In this document: positions 1 to 11,920 of the stretch, one piece after another
Numbering within the stretch: the first letter of the stretch is position 1
Layout of the letters: each line of letters opens with the position of its first letter
Assembly: GCA_963682055.1 (NCBI GenBank)
Contig: OY821750.1
Location: 31,194,402 to 31,258,401 of the forward strand
DNA: 64,000 nucleotides
Reading direction: 5' to 3'
Origin: Primula veris
Taxonomy: Eukaryota; Streptophyta; Magnoliopsida; Ericales; Primulaceae
Notes under the pieces: model-generated
What the model was told of the DNA's origin: nothing
Seen by the model: only the letters and a program-made list of their open reading frames with translations
Database searches by the model: none
Translations under genes and position numbers: made by a program

Positions 1-893
1 ATATTATAGTACTTTATAATTTTTTTTTAATGATAAAATAGAAAAATGCACACTTATTTTGAAATAAATAAATATGAAACAGTGAACATTTATTGAGTGA
101 CGAGTGACGAATGTGTACTATTATACTTTTAGAAATTAGATATACAATTATATTCCTCATGATTAGCCAAGTTTGTGAATATTGAATTAATGACGTTGCT
201 TTTGGAAGTATTCGGTATCTTTTCTGCCAAGTTTAAATTCCTACACTGATTTTCAAACTCATATGCATAAGAATTAAGGAAGAAATACAGTTATTAAGTT
301 ATGGGAAAAGTTTTATTGTATATATTCTAGGTATAAAGCTACAAGTTTAACTAAAAAGCAAAAATGATCATTTAGTATAAGAGTTGAGATTTAATTATAA
401 ATATTTGGATTTAAAATCAATTTTAAAATTAGCTATAGAGATGCTCAAGCGACGTTGCCTCACTTTTCTCTTTATATTTTCGTTGATGCTCTATGATGCA
501 ACTTCGATAAGTGCTAATTGTTAAAAAAAAAACAAAAATGTGAGGTTTTAGTCATACATGTCCGACTAGACCTTAACTTATTTATATATGTACTAAACCT
601 TAACTTTCCCTAACTAAAAAACCCAAAAATGAGAAAAAATATGTAATTGAGTAGATAGATAATTTCTTCAACATACAAGTGTAGTCTTTCTCTCCTTTTG
701 TGTAATTTGATGGTGTGATATGATAATTATTAATTATCTTCAGTCAGATCATTTGAAATGTTTTAATAAATTAATATGATTTAGGAGATAATGCACATTA
801 ACCTTACATGCACCCGCCCGCTAACCAAACCGAAAAATATTACTAATATATAACTATTTTAAAGTCTGTTTAAAAAAAAAATTACATTTGCAG
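1..893. other. AT-rich intergenic DNA, nothing recognised
   Basis: No convincing reading frame, RNA gene or transposon end was seen here. Only A/T runs and stop-dense short frames are present. Confidence 0.5.
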
Positions 894-1417
894 TAATGCT
901 ATAGAGCCTGACTGGCTCAACCAGACTGAATACCAGACAGTCTTTTATGTAATTTTTAGAATTCTTTTGACAGCCAACCAAAACAAAAATAAAACCCCAA
1001 ATATAATATTTATGAAACCCTAGTTGAAACTACACTAAATTTAAATATTAATTAAAAATATTTAAAATTTTAATGATTTTAATATATTTTATTTGACTAT
1101 TCAACAAAATAAAACCTCAAATATAATATGTATGTAACTCTGATCGAGACTACCATAAACTTAAATATTAATTAAAAATATTTAAAATTTTAATAATTTT
1201 AATATATTTTATTTGACGATTTAACAAAATAAAAACTCAAATATAATATTATAGAACCATATTCGAGACTATCCTAAACTTAAATATTAATTAAATATAT
1301 TAAATATATGGCCGAATAGCATACTCTTAAATTTCGGGGTGAAAATAAAATTTTAAATTTATATTAAGGACTGGTGTGTTGAGAGTCTGGTTGAATGTAT
1401 CTGGCTCATTAGCATTA
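894..1417. mobile_element. MITE-like element with about 50 bp terminal inverted repeats
   Basis: The left end (TAATGCTATAGAGCC, then TCAACCAGACT) is matched in inverted orientation by the right end (AGTCTGGTTGA, then GGCTCATTAGCATTA). The arms are imperfect over about 50 bp. There is no coding capacity inside; the interior is an array of three 120 bp repeats. The outermost TAATGCTA/TAGCATTA is itself symmetrical, so the exact TSD cannot be decided. The superfamily is not assigned. A small frame on the minus strand at the right end is part of the arm and is not a gene. Confidence 0.55.
985..1310. repeat. Tandem repeat, about 3 x 120 bp
   Basis: The marker AAAACCCCAA/AAAACCTCAA/AAAAACTCAA recurs at 991, 1111 and 1231, giving a period of exactly 120 bp. 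Each unit also contains TTAAATATTAATTAAA and ATATATTTTATTTGAC. The units resemble, in reverse complement, the dispersed repeat at 2580-2760, 13225-13445 and 42470-42690. Confidence 0.8.
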
Positions 1418-1829
1418 TTGGTCATATATTCTCCTTCACTCAGAAATAATTTTGGTGCAAGAGAAACTGATATTTTGATAAAAATTAACAGTTCCATTGT
1501 TCCATAAAAGATTAGATTCCGTCTCAATTTTTTCAATCCATATGGTAATAACTCTCACTTTATGAATAATTAGTAACATAACTAGTTAATTACGAACGTA
1601 TAGGATCATTTCGATTTATGTTCTTAACAAATGAGAAAACTGACTTAGTTAAGATATTTTAACCTTTTGATTCGTTTATGATATATTACCCCTTATTCTG
1701 TGACTTTTTTAAGGTTGGAAAGCTATAAACATTGCAATAAAGGGGACCAAATTAGTGTGATTGGTTTTGACTGCCATGAAAAATTCAAGCTCTTTGAATC
1801 TATTAATATATTTTTCAGTTTATTAATAT

Positions 1830-2164
1830 CTATTAGGTTTTTAATATGTGACACACCCAAAATAATAGTGTACTAGATTCACGATAGTGTTAATCGTTCG
1901 GTGGTCATTCCAAAATACACTATTATTTAGTGTGTCAACCAATAGTACTTTTTAGTTTTAATTTTAAATTAATTTTATGGTAGATATTTTTGGGTTTATT
2001 AACATGTGTTAGGTTTTTAGTATTTTTTTAGTTTTAATTTTGAATTAATTTTAGGGTAGATATTTTTGGATTCATTAATATGTGTTAGGTTTTTAGTATG
2101 TGACACACCCTAAATAATAATGAACTAAATTCACAGTAGTATTAATTGTTCGATATTCATTCCA
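1830..2164 (+). repeat. Compound tandem duplication (253 bp and 75 bp)
   Basis: A block containing TTAGGTTTTTAATATGTGAC and ending in CATTCCA (1830-1912) recurs, diverged, at 2083-2164. Between them a 75 bp block (TTTTTAGTTTTAATTTTAAA and following) is directly duplicated at about 1950-2022 and 2025-2097. No function is apparent. Confidence 0.65.
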
Positions 2165-3692
2165 TAACATTAAAACAAAAATATAATATACAAAATTACA
2201 CATTTTTACTATCTATGGATCCAAATTAGTGACTTAGAAAATAGATTAAATACATGAACTTTATAATGGGTAGCTTAGTAGGAGGTGTTCTCAATCAACA
2301 ACCATTAACATGATGATGCCTTGTCTTAAAGTAAATGAATGAGCCAATAATGATCATGTTATTTTGAAAATTGAGGGAACAAAATTATAACATTACCATC
2401 TAATTGAAGACAGTTCTTGAACAAAAACATGATCAGAAAGAAATATGTAAAAAAAATTATTTCATTCTAGGATAGGCGTACCTAAACTGTAGAGTAGCAA
2501 AAAAGTTAACTTGAAAAATAAATGGGACTGTTAGTTAGGAATTCTCTACGGTTTATAATGTATTTTTTATTCATGGGACAACGATCCGTCAAATAAAATA
2601 TCATTAATTTTTTAATTAATATTTAAGTTTATGGTAGTTTTAACTAGTATTTTATAATTTTATTTGTGTTTTTATTATGTTGTAAACTTAGTTTTTAATT
2701 TACAAAAATTATAATTTGTATTTTATATATTGAAATTATATAAAAAGATTATTTCAATACGATGAATATAACATGAATTAATCTTAGACCATTTAATTGT
2801 TTTTATTTCATCAGCTAGATTAAAATGTGGGTGTATTATAAATTTTAGAGAATTTGAATCATGTTAGTTAACATCTATAAATTACATTTCTAAATATTTT
2901 TTTATAAAAGTTTCCAAGTTTTTGTTAACATTTGTTTAGTATGATTTTCTTTCCGTACACTAATGGGAATAATTTGAAAATTAAAAATTACAACGTACTT
3001 TTCAAGTCTAATTACCAAAAAGTACAAACCAAAACTTTTATTCTCAAAACATACAACTCTAATAAATATGTGTAATCGTATGTTTTGAAAATAAAATTTT
3101 AGACGTTATATATTTTGATTAAGTGTACGTTTTGTACGTTTCCGCTAAAATAAATGATACTGCACTTACTTGCAAGTTGCAACTTGACATGTCCTTGTTG
3201 AAAAAGAGATACCCAATGCTTCCACTAACCATGTGAAAGAGTGAGTGAAACACTTGGTATAGCGACTCAACAAATCATTCATTTTAGATTTTTGTGAAAA
3301 TGATAAAGTGAGAATATGACCAGTTTCTCTTTAGTTGTGAACTCGTAATCCACTGATGAAACCTTTAGTGAAGTATCCAAACATTTAAATGTTTGGGACA
3401 AAATTTAGCTAACTTCTGCTTCTAGTTTATTTATGTTTTTAAAATTACGAACATGCTCGCTTTGGGTATATAAGCGTTGAACCCTGATAGTAAACGGGGT
3501 ATATATTAGGACACCTTTAACATTTTTAGGAAACATGTACAAGATCAAGAACGTACTACACGGAGTAATAGACTTTAAACTTTGTATCTATAATAAAGCC
3601 ACATCACACACTAGCTAATAAACTATAAGAAATTACGATATTGCTGTTCTTCCTATCGATTTTCTCGGCCTAATTCAGTGCTGGGCAAAACC
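2165..3692. other. Intergenic DNA with one dispersed-repeat copy
   Basis: Apart from the dispersed repeat at 2580-2760 no gene, RNA or clear transposon end was found. The sequence is A/T-rich and stop-dense in all frames. Confidence 0.45.
2580..2760 (+). repeat. Dispersed repeat family A, copy 1
   Basis: The segment contains TATTTAAGTTTATGG, TTATTTGTGTTTTTATT and GTTTTTAATTTA in the same order as the copies at 13225-13445 and 42470-42690. It is also present, inverted, in the 120 bp units at 985-1310. The copies are diverged and non-coding. The family is not identified. Confidence 0.5.
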
Positions 3693-4054
3693 AAGCTTAC
3701 TGGTCCCTTCCACTATGACCACTCGGAGAAATAGGGTTCAAGTAAGGTTTTGGTATAAGTGTTTTCTTATGTCCGCCACGGACGGTAAGAAGATTATATG
3801 GGTGTTATGTAATTTCAGATTTTACAATTGTCTCGGTAGCTTTTAGTAGTTGGAGCATATGTGTTTTGTTTTGAAAATACTTCCAAGTCTTCGCAATTGT
3901 CGTAGTAGCTGCAGTAGAGATTTCAAGCTTTTCTGTTTACAGTTTAAGCCTTTTGGGTTGTTTGTGACTTAAAAGGTTCAAGAGTTGTAAATATGTTTTT
4001 CGTTAACATAAATTTCTAATTTCTGTAAAAAAAAAAAAAAAAAAAAGCTTACTG
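3693..4054 (+). mobile_element. Retroposed insert with poly(A) tail and 10 bp TSD (truncated LINE or processed transcript)
   Basis: The direct repeat AAGCTTACTG occurs at 3693-3702 and 4045-4054. Between them lies about 340 bp of locally more G+C-rich sequence that ends in a run of about 20 A immediately before the second copy. Poly(A) plus a direct repeat of this size is the signature of target-primed reverse transcription. No long frame remains. The insert is therefore either the 3' end of a 5'-truncated LINE or a fragment of a processed mRNA; I do not recognise the parent sequence. Confidence 0.75.
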
Positions 4055-5039
4055 TCTCTCCTATTAAATACAAAAAAAGGAATAAATAATTTTTAAAGGT
4101 TTAGTTCATATGTAGCAGAAACATTTTTATGGAAGAAATGTTGAAATATGTTGCTTATCAAAAGCCTATTTTTTGAGTAAAGACCCAATTTAACAAGCAA
4201 GATTTCTTTCTCCAAAGACACAAACTCAAGCATATTCCCAAGTAATGTAAAGAGAACTTCTACATTAATTAAGTTTGGACTGAGTACAAGCCAACCCCAA
4301 GTAGAAGCCCAATATAATGTTCAGATGGAGATGAATATTTTGTGTCACATATGATATGATACTGGGAAACAAAAGTAAATTTATCACCCTCATGAAAATA
4401 CTAGACCAATTTATTTAATGTGTTATATACATTTTATTTGAACTTGTATATAAAGTTTCAGATTTGTATAGCTCTAAAATTGAACTTTTCAGCATTTCAA
4501 TATTAGTGTAGTTGGTGTGAAATGTGATTTCGATTGAAGCACATGCTATTATTTAAATTTTTACAAGGAAAACATATAGTGTTAAAGCTAAACTAAAATA
4601 ATTACAAAACTTCTTGGTTGGGCAAACGTTGAACCCTAAGAAAAAGAAAAATACAAGATGGTTCTGCTTTTGTCCACGAACAACAAAATTAATTATAATT
4701 CTAATAACAAATTTTTGTCAACCATACTATATATCTCTTACATGCAAAAGGGAAAATTTTACTTTTCTCAAATATTAATGGACAAACACTAGTTCTTGGA
4801 TTCCTGTCATGGTTGCAAAAATGGGTCGAAAATAATTGAGTGAACAGAGGAAACCTTTGGCAAAAATAGAGGATTGATTCATAGAATTGACAACCACACT
4901 AACAATTAAAATGGGGAAACATATCTATGAAAAATATTAGTGGGGCTGCTCTCACATCTTATCTGGGGTATCATGAAAAGGTTTTCTAAAGGTAACCCTC
5001 TTGGTGAAAAATCTTGGGCTTCGTGTCGGTTGTAACTAT
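4055..5039. other. Intergenic DNA, nothing recognised
   Basis: This stretch is A/T-rich with no gene or transposon end that I can support. Confidence 0.45.
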
Positions 5040-5925
5040 AACCCAGAAATGAATCGGTATTATTACGGTACAAATCTTATAAATAACTATAACCTAGAAA
5101 TGAACCGGTATTAGTACGGTACAAATCTTATAAATAACTATAACCTAGAAATGAACCGGTATTATTACGGTACAAATCTTATAAATAACTATAACCTAGA
5201 AATGAACGGTATTATTACGGTACACATCTTATAAATAACTATAACCTAGAAATGAACCGGTATTAGTACGGTACAAATCTTATAAATAACTATAACATAG
5301 AAATGAACCGGTATTAGTACGGTACAAATCTTATAAATAACTATAACCTAGAAATGAACCGGTATTAGTACGGTACAAATCTTATAAATAACTATAACCT
5401 AGAAATGAACCGGTATTATTACGGTACAAATCTTATAAATAACTATAACCTAGCTAGAAATGAACCGGTATTATTACGGTACAAATCTTATAAATAACTA
5501 TAAACTAGAAATGAACCGGTATTATTACGGTATAAATCTTATAAATAACTATAACCTATAAATGAACCGGTATTATTACGGTACAAATCTTATAAATAAC
5601 TATAACCTAGAAATGAACCGGTATTAGCACGGTACAAATCTTATAAATAACTATAACCTTGAAATGAACCGGTATTATTACGGTACAAATCTTATAAATA
5701 ACTATAACCTAGAAAAATAACTATAACCTAGAAATGAACCGGTATTATTACGGTACAAATCTTATAAATAACTATAACCTAGAAATGGACCGGTATTATT
5801 ACGGTACAAATCTTATAAATAACTATAAACTAGAAATGAACCGGTATTATTACGGTACAAATCTTATAAATAACTATAACCTAGAAATGAACCGGTATTA
5901 CGGTACAAATCTTCGATTTATATAA
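5040..5925 (+). repeat. 51 bp minisatellite, about 17 units
   Basis: The unit starts GAAATGAACCGGTATTATTA and continues CGGTACAAATCTTATAAATA, ACTATAACCTA. It repeats with a 51 bp period (ATGAACCGG at 5099, 5150 and so on). Units differ by single substitutions such as ATTATTAC/ATTAGTAC. There is one 4 bp insertion near 5454 and one partial extra unit near 5714. Because 51 is a multiple of three, an uninterrupted frame (repeat MNRYYYGTNLINNYNLE) runs through the last units. Other units carry TAG in that frame, so it is not treated as a gene. Confidence 0.95.
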
Positions 5926-6739
5926 ATTAAATCTACACATGTCGGTTTGTATAAATAAATAAAATTCCATAAGCAAAATAAATAGCGTGTTAGACGTTGG
6001 GGAATGCGTAACTTAGCAATCACATAAACATATTCGAGGTAGAAAACCTTCTATTATACAGTCAGGTGGATTAATGGACAATATTTCCTTTAGATACAAT
6101 TTTCCTGCTATCACACTACAAGGTTTCCGATGATGATCTCGCATAATGCAACGACTTATTAATAATGAATTTCTAGAGACGGAGAGTTTTGTGATTGAAG
6201 AATATGATGGAAATAGTGGTAGAAATAGGGTCATATCTAAAATAAATAAAAATATGCAAAATAAAAGGTAAACATATCCATGTATATGCTTAACATTTGA
6301 AACTTTTTTATAGTAAGAGGTGCAAATTGCAACTATTCAACATGCAAAGACCTCTACGTAAAAGATGACACAATTGTTCGGTTATGACAACAGGCTAGTG
6401 CGTGAACAGAGTGTGTCACATGCTCGTACATCACACCACACCGGGATCCTTCATATTTTTTTTATATATAAATTGGTGGATAAACACACTATTTCATTAA
6501 TAATAAATGGTCGTAACGATCTTATTACACCTTAAATCAACACTGAAAACTTGATTAAATAACAAAATATAGTACTAATAAAATAATAAAACAACTTCTA
6601 TGTTCTTTTATGCACTATCTTGTTGTAACTTTTCCACACTATATGACAACAATTCAAGATATTTATATGATTTCAAACTTTTTTCTTCCATATTTGGAGA
6701 AAGCTGTTTTTGACAAAAGTGTAACGGTCAATTAAATCA
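5926..6739. other. Intergenic DNA, nothing recognised
   Basis: No supported feature. Short frames on either strand are not conserved-looking. Confidence 0.4.
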
Positions 6740-7145
6740 ACGTCAACTTATTTGAAATAAAAACATTGGTATCACCTTGGTTTTTGTCTGAACGTAAGGT
6801 CCGATTCTCCACCAAATAGTGCAACGAATCAGTATTTTTGGTTGTAAAGAACCCGCAGAGCTCCGTGTAGAGCCGCAACGCACCAAAATGTGATCTAACG
6901 GATCTAATATTGTGAACCCCAACCCATAAGTCAAAAAATTGGGTAGGCGAGAATAATTAGATCTACTCATTTCAGACAAGAGTAGCACACCGTAGAAAGG
7001 TGGAGAAAAGTGAGTAAATAAAAATATTCAGAAAATAATCCGGATTCAATTAGGGAGAGATGATCGAATTACCACGTTATGAAGCTCAGGGATAGAGGGG
7101 CACCGAAACACCTGAGGCGGGCGGCAATTAGGGTTAAGAGTAAAA
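6740..7145 (-). other. G+C-richer segment, possible captured or degraded gene fragment
   Basis: Composition changes sharply here relative to both flanks. On the minus strand an 81-codon frame (6988-6743) follows a leader with a CTAACCCTAATTG start and a C+T-rich tract. No protein family is recognised. The segment could be a 5' exon fragment carried by a transposon, or a decayed transposon terminus. This is an inference from base composition only. Confidence 0.25.
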
Positions 7146-8874
7146 AAGAAAGACACCCTGAGGCGGACCATTGATACTCTAAGAGGCACGTTTGATTAAT
7201 TAATTTTAAGAACTATTTTTATATTGTCTAGAAGTATTTTAATGTGGCATTATAGAATAAAGAGAAGTTGTAAAAATTGATTAAACCACACACTGGTTTA
7301 GAATGATATCGACTTTTTTCTAAACATTACCATTTTAGTACTTATATTTGTCGGGTTTCATCTAACGTAACAAAGATATAAAAAAAAAGCACTTATCTCT
7401 CATGCGTTATAACCCTCTGTTCTCCATCTACTTTTATTTGCGGAGTATTATCTAACTAAAACTAAAGTACATTAATTTTAGTGAAAATGGGCAATTGTTT
7501 TACCACCGGAATAAGTATTGTGACCCTATCTTAAAAGTTATGCAATAGAAAATGTATTATTTGACTTCCATTTGGTAATTCAACCCAAATTAATGCATGT
7601 AGATACATATACAGGAAGAATACTCTATATATAAATAAACTATATATAAGAATAAAAAATATCGGTCCAAAATTGGGATCAGTTATAAATAGAAATAATC
7701 TCCACATTATCATATTTCATAAATTTTTAAGATCCCGACTTAAGAAAATGTAACTCAATATCGTAATAAATAAAATAAAGTTATAAAATTACATATATGT
7801 AATTTTTAAGACGTTCTCTATGCTACATTATACATAATATGTATACTATAAAGAGAGTATTATATAAAATTTAGATGAATTTTTACATTTCTAAATACAT
7901 TTACCCGATTTTCTAATTAATAAAGTACTTGATTAAACTTTCTTAAATTTATGAGTCTATTATATTCATGATTTTCCACCTCTACCTAGTTAAAATAGTA
8001 ATATGTACTTGTATCGTGCTAGTTAGTTAAACAATATATACATGTATGCAAATTATATATTTAAATTTTATTTTTTTATATATAAACATCCACTTACTAA
8101 TAACCTCTATATATTAATATTTTTTCAAATAACTAGTGTATGATTTTAGAGAGGTTTTAGCATATCATAAAAAATTTCCCATTTATTTTGAATCTAGATA
8201 CACACCATGATTGAAATATAGTATTGTGGTCATATATCTCAAAAGTTATAAGGAAAGTTATGAAATAGAAAATGTATTAGTATTTGACCTGCTATTTGGC
8301 ATTAGATATCATACAATCATAACACGATTTCCCATTTGTATTTTGAATCTAGCTAGATATATACACAACATGTTTTTTATTTTATTTTTGAAACAAATAC
8401 AATGCACAAATGCATGATTGAAATACTTATTAAGTATCTTGCTATCAGTGCATGCCATGTCATATTCTTTACTTAAAAATATTGGAATTGATTGGTGATT
8501 TGACCCTCAATAGTCAGTGATAAGTCACCAGAAATTCCTATTTACGTCTAGAGACAAAAATCCCACGTGTGAATTAAACTTTACCAATTATTGTATCATT
8601 ATCACATACTCCAACTAAAGCATCTTTTCCTAATTTTACCCATCAGTAACTCTTGTGTTTTTTTTACATTAATTGAGGATTTGAGCTCATAGAAATTGAT
8701 AAATGATTATTACTCGTTAATGTGTCGGGTTAAGTGTTTTATTCATTTTTGTTTCGATATTGAAATTATATTTTCATTTAATCCATAATTGGTACATCTA
8801 GTCCGTCACGTCAGTGTGTAAGATTTTTGAATACGATTTTCAAGTGTTTATAGCAATTTTCTGTCAAATTATAC
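7146..8874. other. AT-rich intergenic DNA
   Basis: The interval is very A/T-rich with short duplicated phrases (for example AGTTATG-AATAGAAAATGTATTA near 7530 and 8255) but no gene or complete element that I can support. Confidence 0.4.
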
Positions 8875-8876
8875 TA

Positions 8877-9697
8877 CTTCCTCTACCATACAGTAAAATA
8901 TAGGGTTGTCCGTACGATTTACTATTTTGATTATGGGTCTTGTATGAGATTTTTTATGTTGGTTTTTGGATTTTTGAATTTTTAAAATCCATTTGTATTT
9001 GGTTTGTAAGATTTTATTTATTTATTTTAGAAATCTAGATTTTTGGCCAAAATACACTTAAATTTTTTAAATCCAATAATCCAACTATTTCATGGATTTT
9101 TTGATTTTCCGTCACCTTTTTAGTGAGCTAAATGAAATTTGCACGGATTGACATATATACCCATTATATCTTTGAAAAATTATATTCTTTATTTTTATAA
9201 AAAAACAGTAAAGGAAGGAAGAAATAAATATTCGGAAAGTAATATTCTAATTTTAGGATAGTTATGTAATTTTGCATTAAAGATCTGAAATCAAAAAATT
9301 TAATGATTTTTGTATGTCAAACACTTTGTAATAGCTTTTAAAAATCTAAAGATTTTTTGCCAATTTTTTTTAAAATTAGATTTTTAACTAAAAAATCAGA
9401 TCACTAACATACCCTATATCTTTCTTTTTTCAGCTTAAAGAAATAATGATTCTTTCTATGCAAATTGATATCTACTCCAAAAATATTAGAGATTTATATA
9501 TCTGCAACTTTAACCGGTAAATAAATTATATCTAAGTTTTCGAAATCGAATTTTTCAAAAATTAATCACATGGTTCATATGTTAAACTATATAAACAAAT
9601 TTTAAAAATTTATATTTCAATAATTTAAGCATAAGATATTTGTTAGTCAAATTTGCACGTCGGTACATAGAGCCCTAATATTTTAGGACGGAGAGAG
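8877..9697. mobile_element. Stowaway-like MITE interrupted by a second element
   Basis: The left end CTTCCTCTACC follows TA. The right end, read in reverse complement, is CTCTCTCCGTCC and is followed by TA. Both ends continue into AAAATAT(T)AGGG. The CTCCCTCCGT-type terminus with a TA duplication is characteristic of Tc1/mariner Stowaway MITEs. If the inner insert (8903-9414) is excluded, the element is about 309 bp, a usual Stowaway size. Confidence 0.6.
8903..9414. mobile_element. Nested MITE-like insert inside the Stowaway element
   Basis: GGGTTGTCCG at the left and ACATACCC at the right are flanked by TATA on both sides, and the interior contains inverted AAATCC/GGATTT phrases. Removing it rejoins the two halves of the surrounding element. 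The superfamily is uncertain and it has no coding capacity. Confidence 0.45.
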
Positions 9698-9850
9698 TAC
9701 AACCAAATTGAAATGTTATTTTGAGTTCTTAAATTTTACTGTAATTTTTAATAATGTTCGGCAACCTGGTTCAATTTTACTTTTATGTAGTTTAGTCTAG
9801 CTATTTTAAAATACGTAGCCATGACCATTATTTTCATCAACTAATATTAT

Positions 9851-10081
9851 CACTGGCGGCTGGGTTGTCTCCTTCAGACTCACACGGGAAAGGAACTAAG
9901 GTATTCGGAGGTCGCGACCCCCTTCTCATTTTGAAGAAAAACACGGAAAATTATGTATTTTGATTAAAAAAAATAAAAAAATTAGCATCCTCATATTACG
10001 AAAAAAATACTCATTTACATTATGAAAAAAATAATTTAGAATATTGACCTCTTCCATTTGAAATTTCTTGTTCCGTCACTG
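9851..10081. mobile_element. MITE with CACTGGCGG/CAGTGACGG ends
   Basis: The left end is CACTGGCGGCTGGG. The right end in reverse complement is CAGTGACGGAACAAG, preceded by CCATTTGAAATTTC. The same architecture (GCGGATC at one end, TTCCGTC at the other, with CCATTTGAA before it) occurs at 16599-16738, and a left-end-like fragment lies at 28763-28860. It is non-coding. Confidence 0.45.
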
Positions 10082-10179
10082 TGTTTAGATGGAGATAAAA
10101 GCTGTAACAAGAAAAATCACGGAATCTATGCTTTGATTAAATCTAAATCTTGTAGTGTTTATAGAAGCGTATGTACCTA

Positions 10180-10334
10180 CTATGCATTATGTACGTAGTT
10201 CTTTTATCCCGTTTGGGAGCATTATGATATTTTTGGGGGTTGATCCATATTTTTATTTTTCTAATATAAATTAATAAAAATGTTGGTTTTCTCCATCAGT
10301 TAAAAAAACAAAAAAAAAATCTATGCATTATGTA
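10180..10334 (+). mobile_element. Short retroposed insert (LINE-type 3' end) with 14 bp TSD
   Basis: CTATGCATTATGTA occurs exactly at 10180-10193 and again at 10321-10334. The 127 bp between them ends in an A-rich tail (a run of A, one C, then A again). This is a clear target-primed retroposition. The insert is too short to code and looks like the extreme 3' end of a LINE or a SINE-like transcript. Confidence 0.8.
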
Positions 10335-11301
10335 AGGTTTATAAATGTGTGAATGAACAGTTGTTTACTTTTTTATACTCATGCGAGTTGGTTGGTATTG
10401 ACTTTGAAAAAATCTTAGGAAAAAATATGAAAAGATACACACTATTGTTATTTTAATTATGAAAAAATAAATATCATAATTTTCTTTTAAAGTTTAATAT
10501 AGATGTTACTACATATGCTATATGACACTATTTATTTTTACTTTTAGGTTTTAATTTTGATGTTAATTGATGCTATATTATATATACCAAATGATATATA
10601 TATACTATAAATCTCTTTTAAAGTTTAATATATATGCTACATGATAATAATACATATGCTATATGAAACTACTTATTTTTATAAAAATGTGTATTTATTC
10701 ATATATTTATATATATGCATCAGTTCGTACGTGTGAAGTAATTTATAAATTCAATTTATAAATTCAATTATCTTTTTATTTATTTATTTTCTGAAAATGT
10801 TTGACGACTTCTATTCTATCTTTAGATCTCGAGAAACCTCTATACATATTCATAGGTACTTAACCTTTGACCGATCACCAATACTCGTTATACAATGAAA
10901 AATAGGCATTAATTGGTATTGGATTTAATTATAGTTCGGTGACATATGTTTTGTTCACTTTTATGATTGATTACCGAACTTTTAACAATCTCGTTTTAAT
11001 GACATAAATTTATAGTTTGAATTTTTTAGTGACCCGCCGTTATATTTTTTGAATGGAAACCGTTTTGAAGTTTCAATTTAGTCCGTTTAGTTTAAAAATT
11101 AACGATAAACACTTAAAAATTATAAAAATTACACAATCATATAAGTCTTGGTACTAAAAAAACAATATCTCACAAAAAAATATACTACTCTCGTACGTAT
11201 TTAAATGTCTTGTTTTTTATTTTGCATACTTCTCTTAGAGCTCCCGATTTCTTTGCGACGTCTATTTTTGCACATCTTATTTTGATATATATTAAGATAA
11301 T

Positions 11302-11347
<46 letters not shown>

Positions 11348-11442
11348 AACCTATAAAAGATTAATTAACATAATTAAGTATCAGTAACTTAATGATGTAG
11401 TATTTCTTTAACTTAAATCGTAAAATTGAGATTATATGATAT
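10335..11442. other. AT-rich intergenic DNA with partial internal duplication
   Basis: Around 10490-10690 the phrase TTTTAAAGTTTAATATA with ATGCTATATGA recurs twice. A related fragment is seen near 34360-34450. A dinucleotide run lies at 11305-11342. No gene is supported. Confidence 0.4.
11305..11342. repeat. (AT)n microsatellite
   Basis: An uninterrupted AT dinucleotide run of about 38 bp. Confidence 0.95.
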
Positions 11443-11920
11443 TGTTAGAATTTGTATCATAAAGACAAACAAGTTTTGTCTAACATCGTGGACCGGTTTG
11501 TACGGGATAACCTTTACGAAATGGTACGTGTTTGGTACCAAAATTGAAGTACTGTTTGAAATATTTAAAACTAAATATAAGATTTTTCGAAAACTGATAA
11601 TCCGTGTGAAAATTATTGTTCTCCAAAAATGGGGTCAATTGGGAATTTCGGGTTTGGGAAATAAATCCCATCCCACATCAATGGAAAATCGGGAATTTGA
11701 ATGGTTTATATACCTCTTTGACAAGAGGTTAGAGCTTTAGATCTTCAAGTTTTCATGGGTAGTATAGTGAGTATTGAACAATTTCCGCCTCGGTCTTATC
11801 CCCTTGACCCAGCCGATCGGCGACTCGTGCCAATGCTCGAATTTGAGTCCGCCACCGTGGTTCATGGTGTGGTGTGCGCGACTTGTATGAGTCCGCCACA
11901 TGACACCCTCTCGTTTTCCC
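11443..11920 (+). other. Locally G+C-richer transposon-like remnant
   Basis: The segment begins TGTTAGAATTTG and includes CCCACATCAATGG followed by TTTATATACCTC and TTGACAAGAGG, an arrangement often seen in plant LTRs just upstream of the transcription start. No matching second LTR, primer-binding site or TSD is visible. The overlapping open frames (104 and 99 codons) match no family I recognise. I call it a possible LTR remnant at low confidence. Confidence 0.3.

Noticed and set aside
5734..5925. 63-codon frame MNRYYYGTNLINNYNLE repeated
   Set aside because: It exists only because the minisatellite period is 51 bp. Several units carry TAG in the same frame and there is no other gene feature.
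5040..5925. CRISPR-like array
   Set aside because: Units are contiguous with no unique spacers, and the genome is that of a plant. The same holds for the arrays at 25.7 and 31.2 kb.
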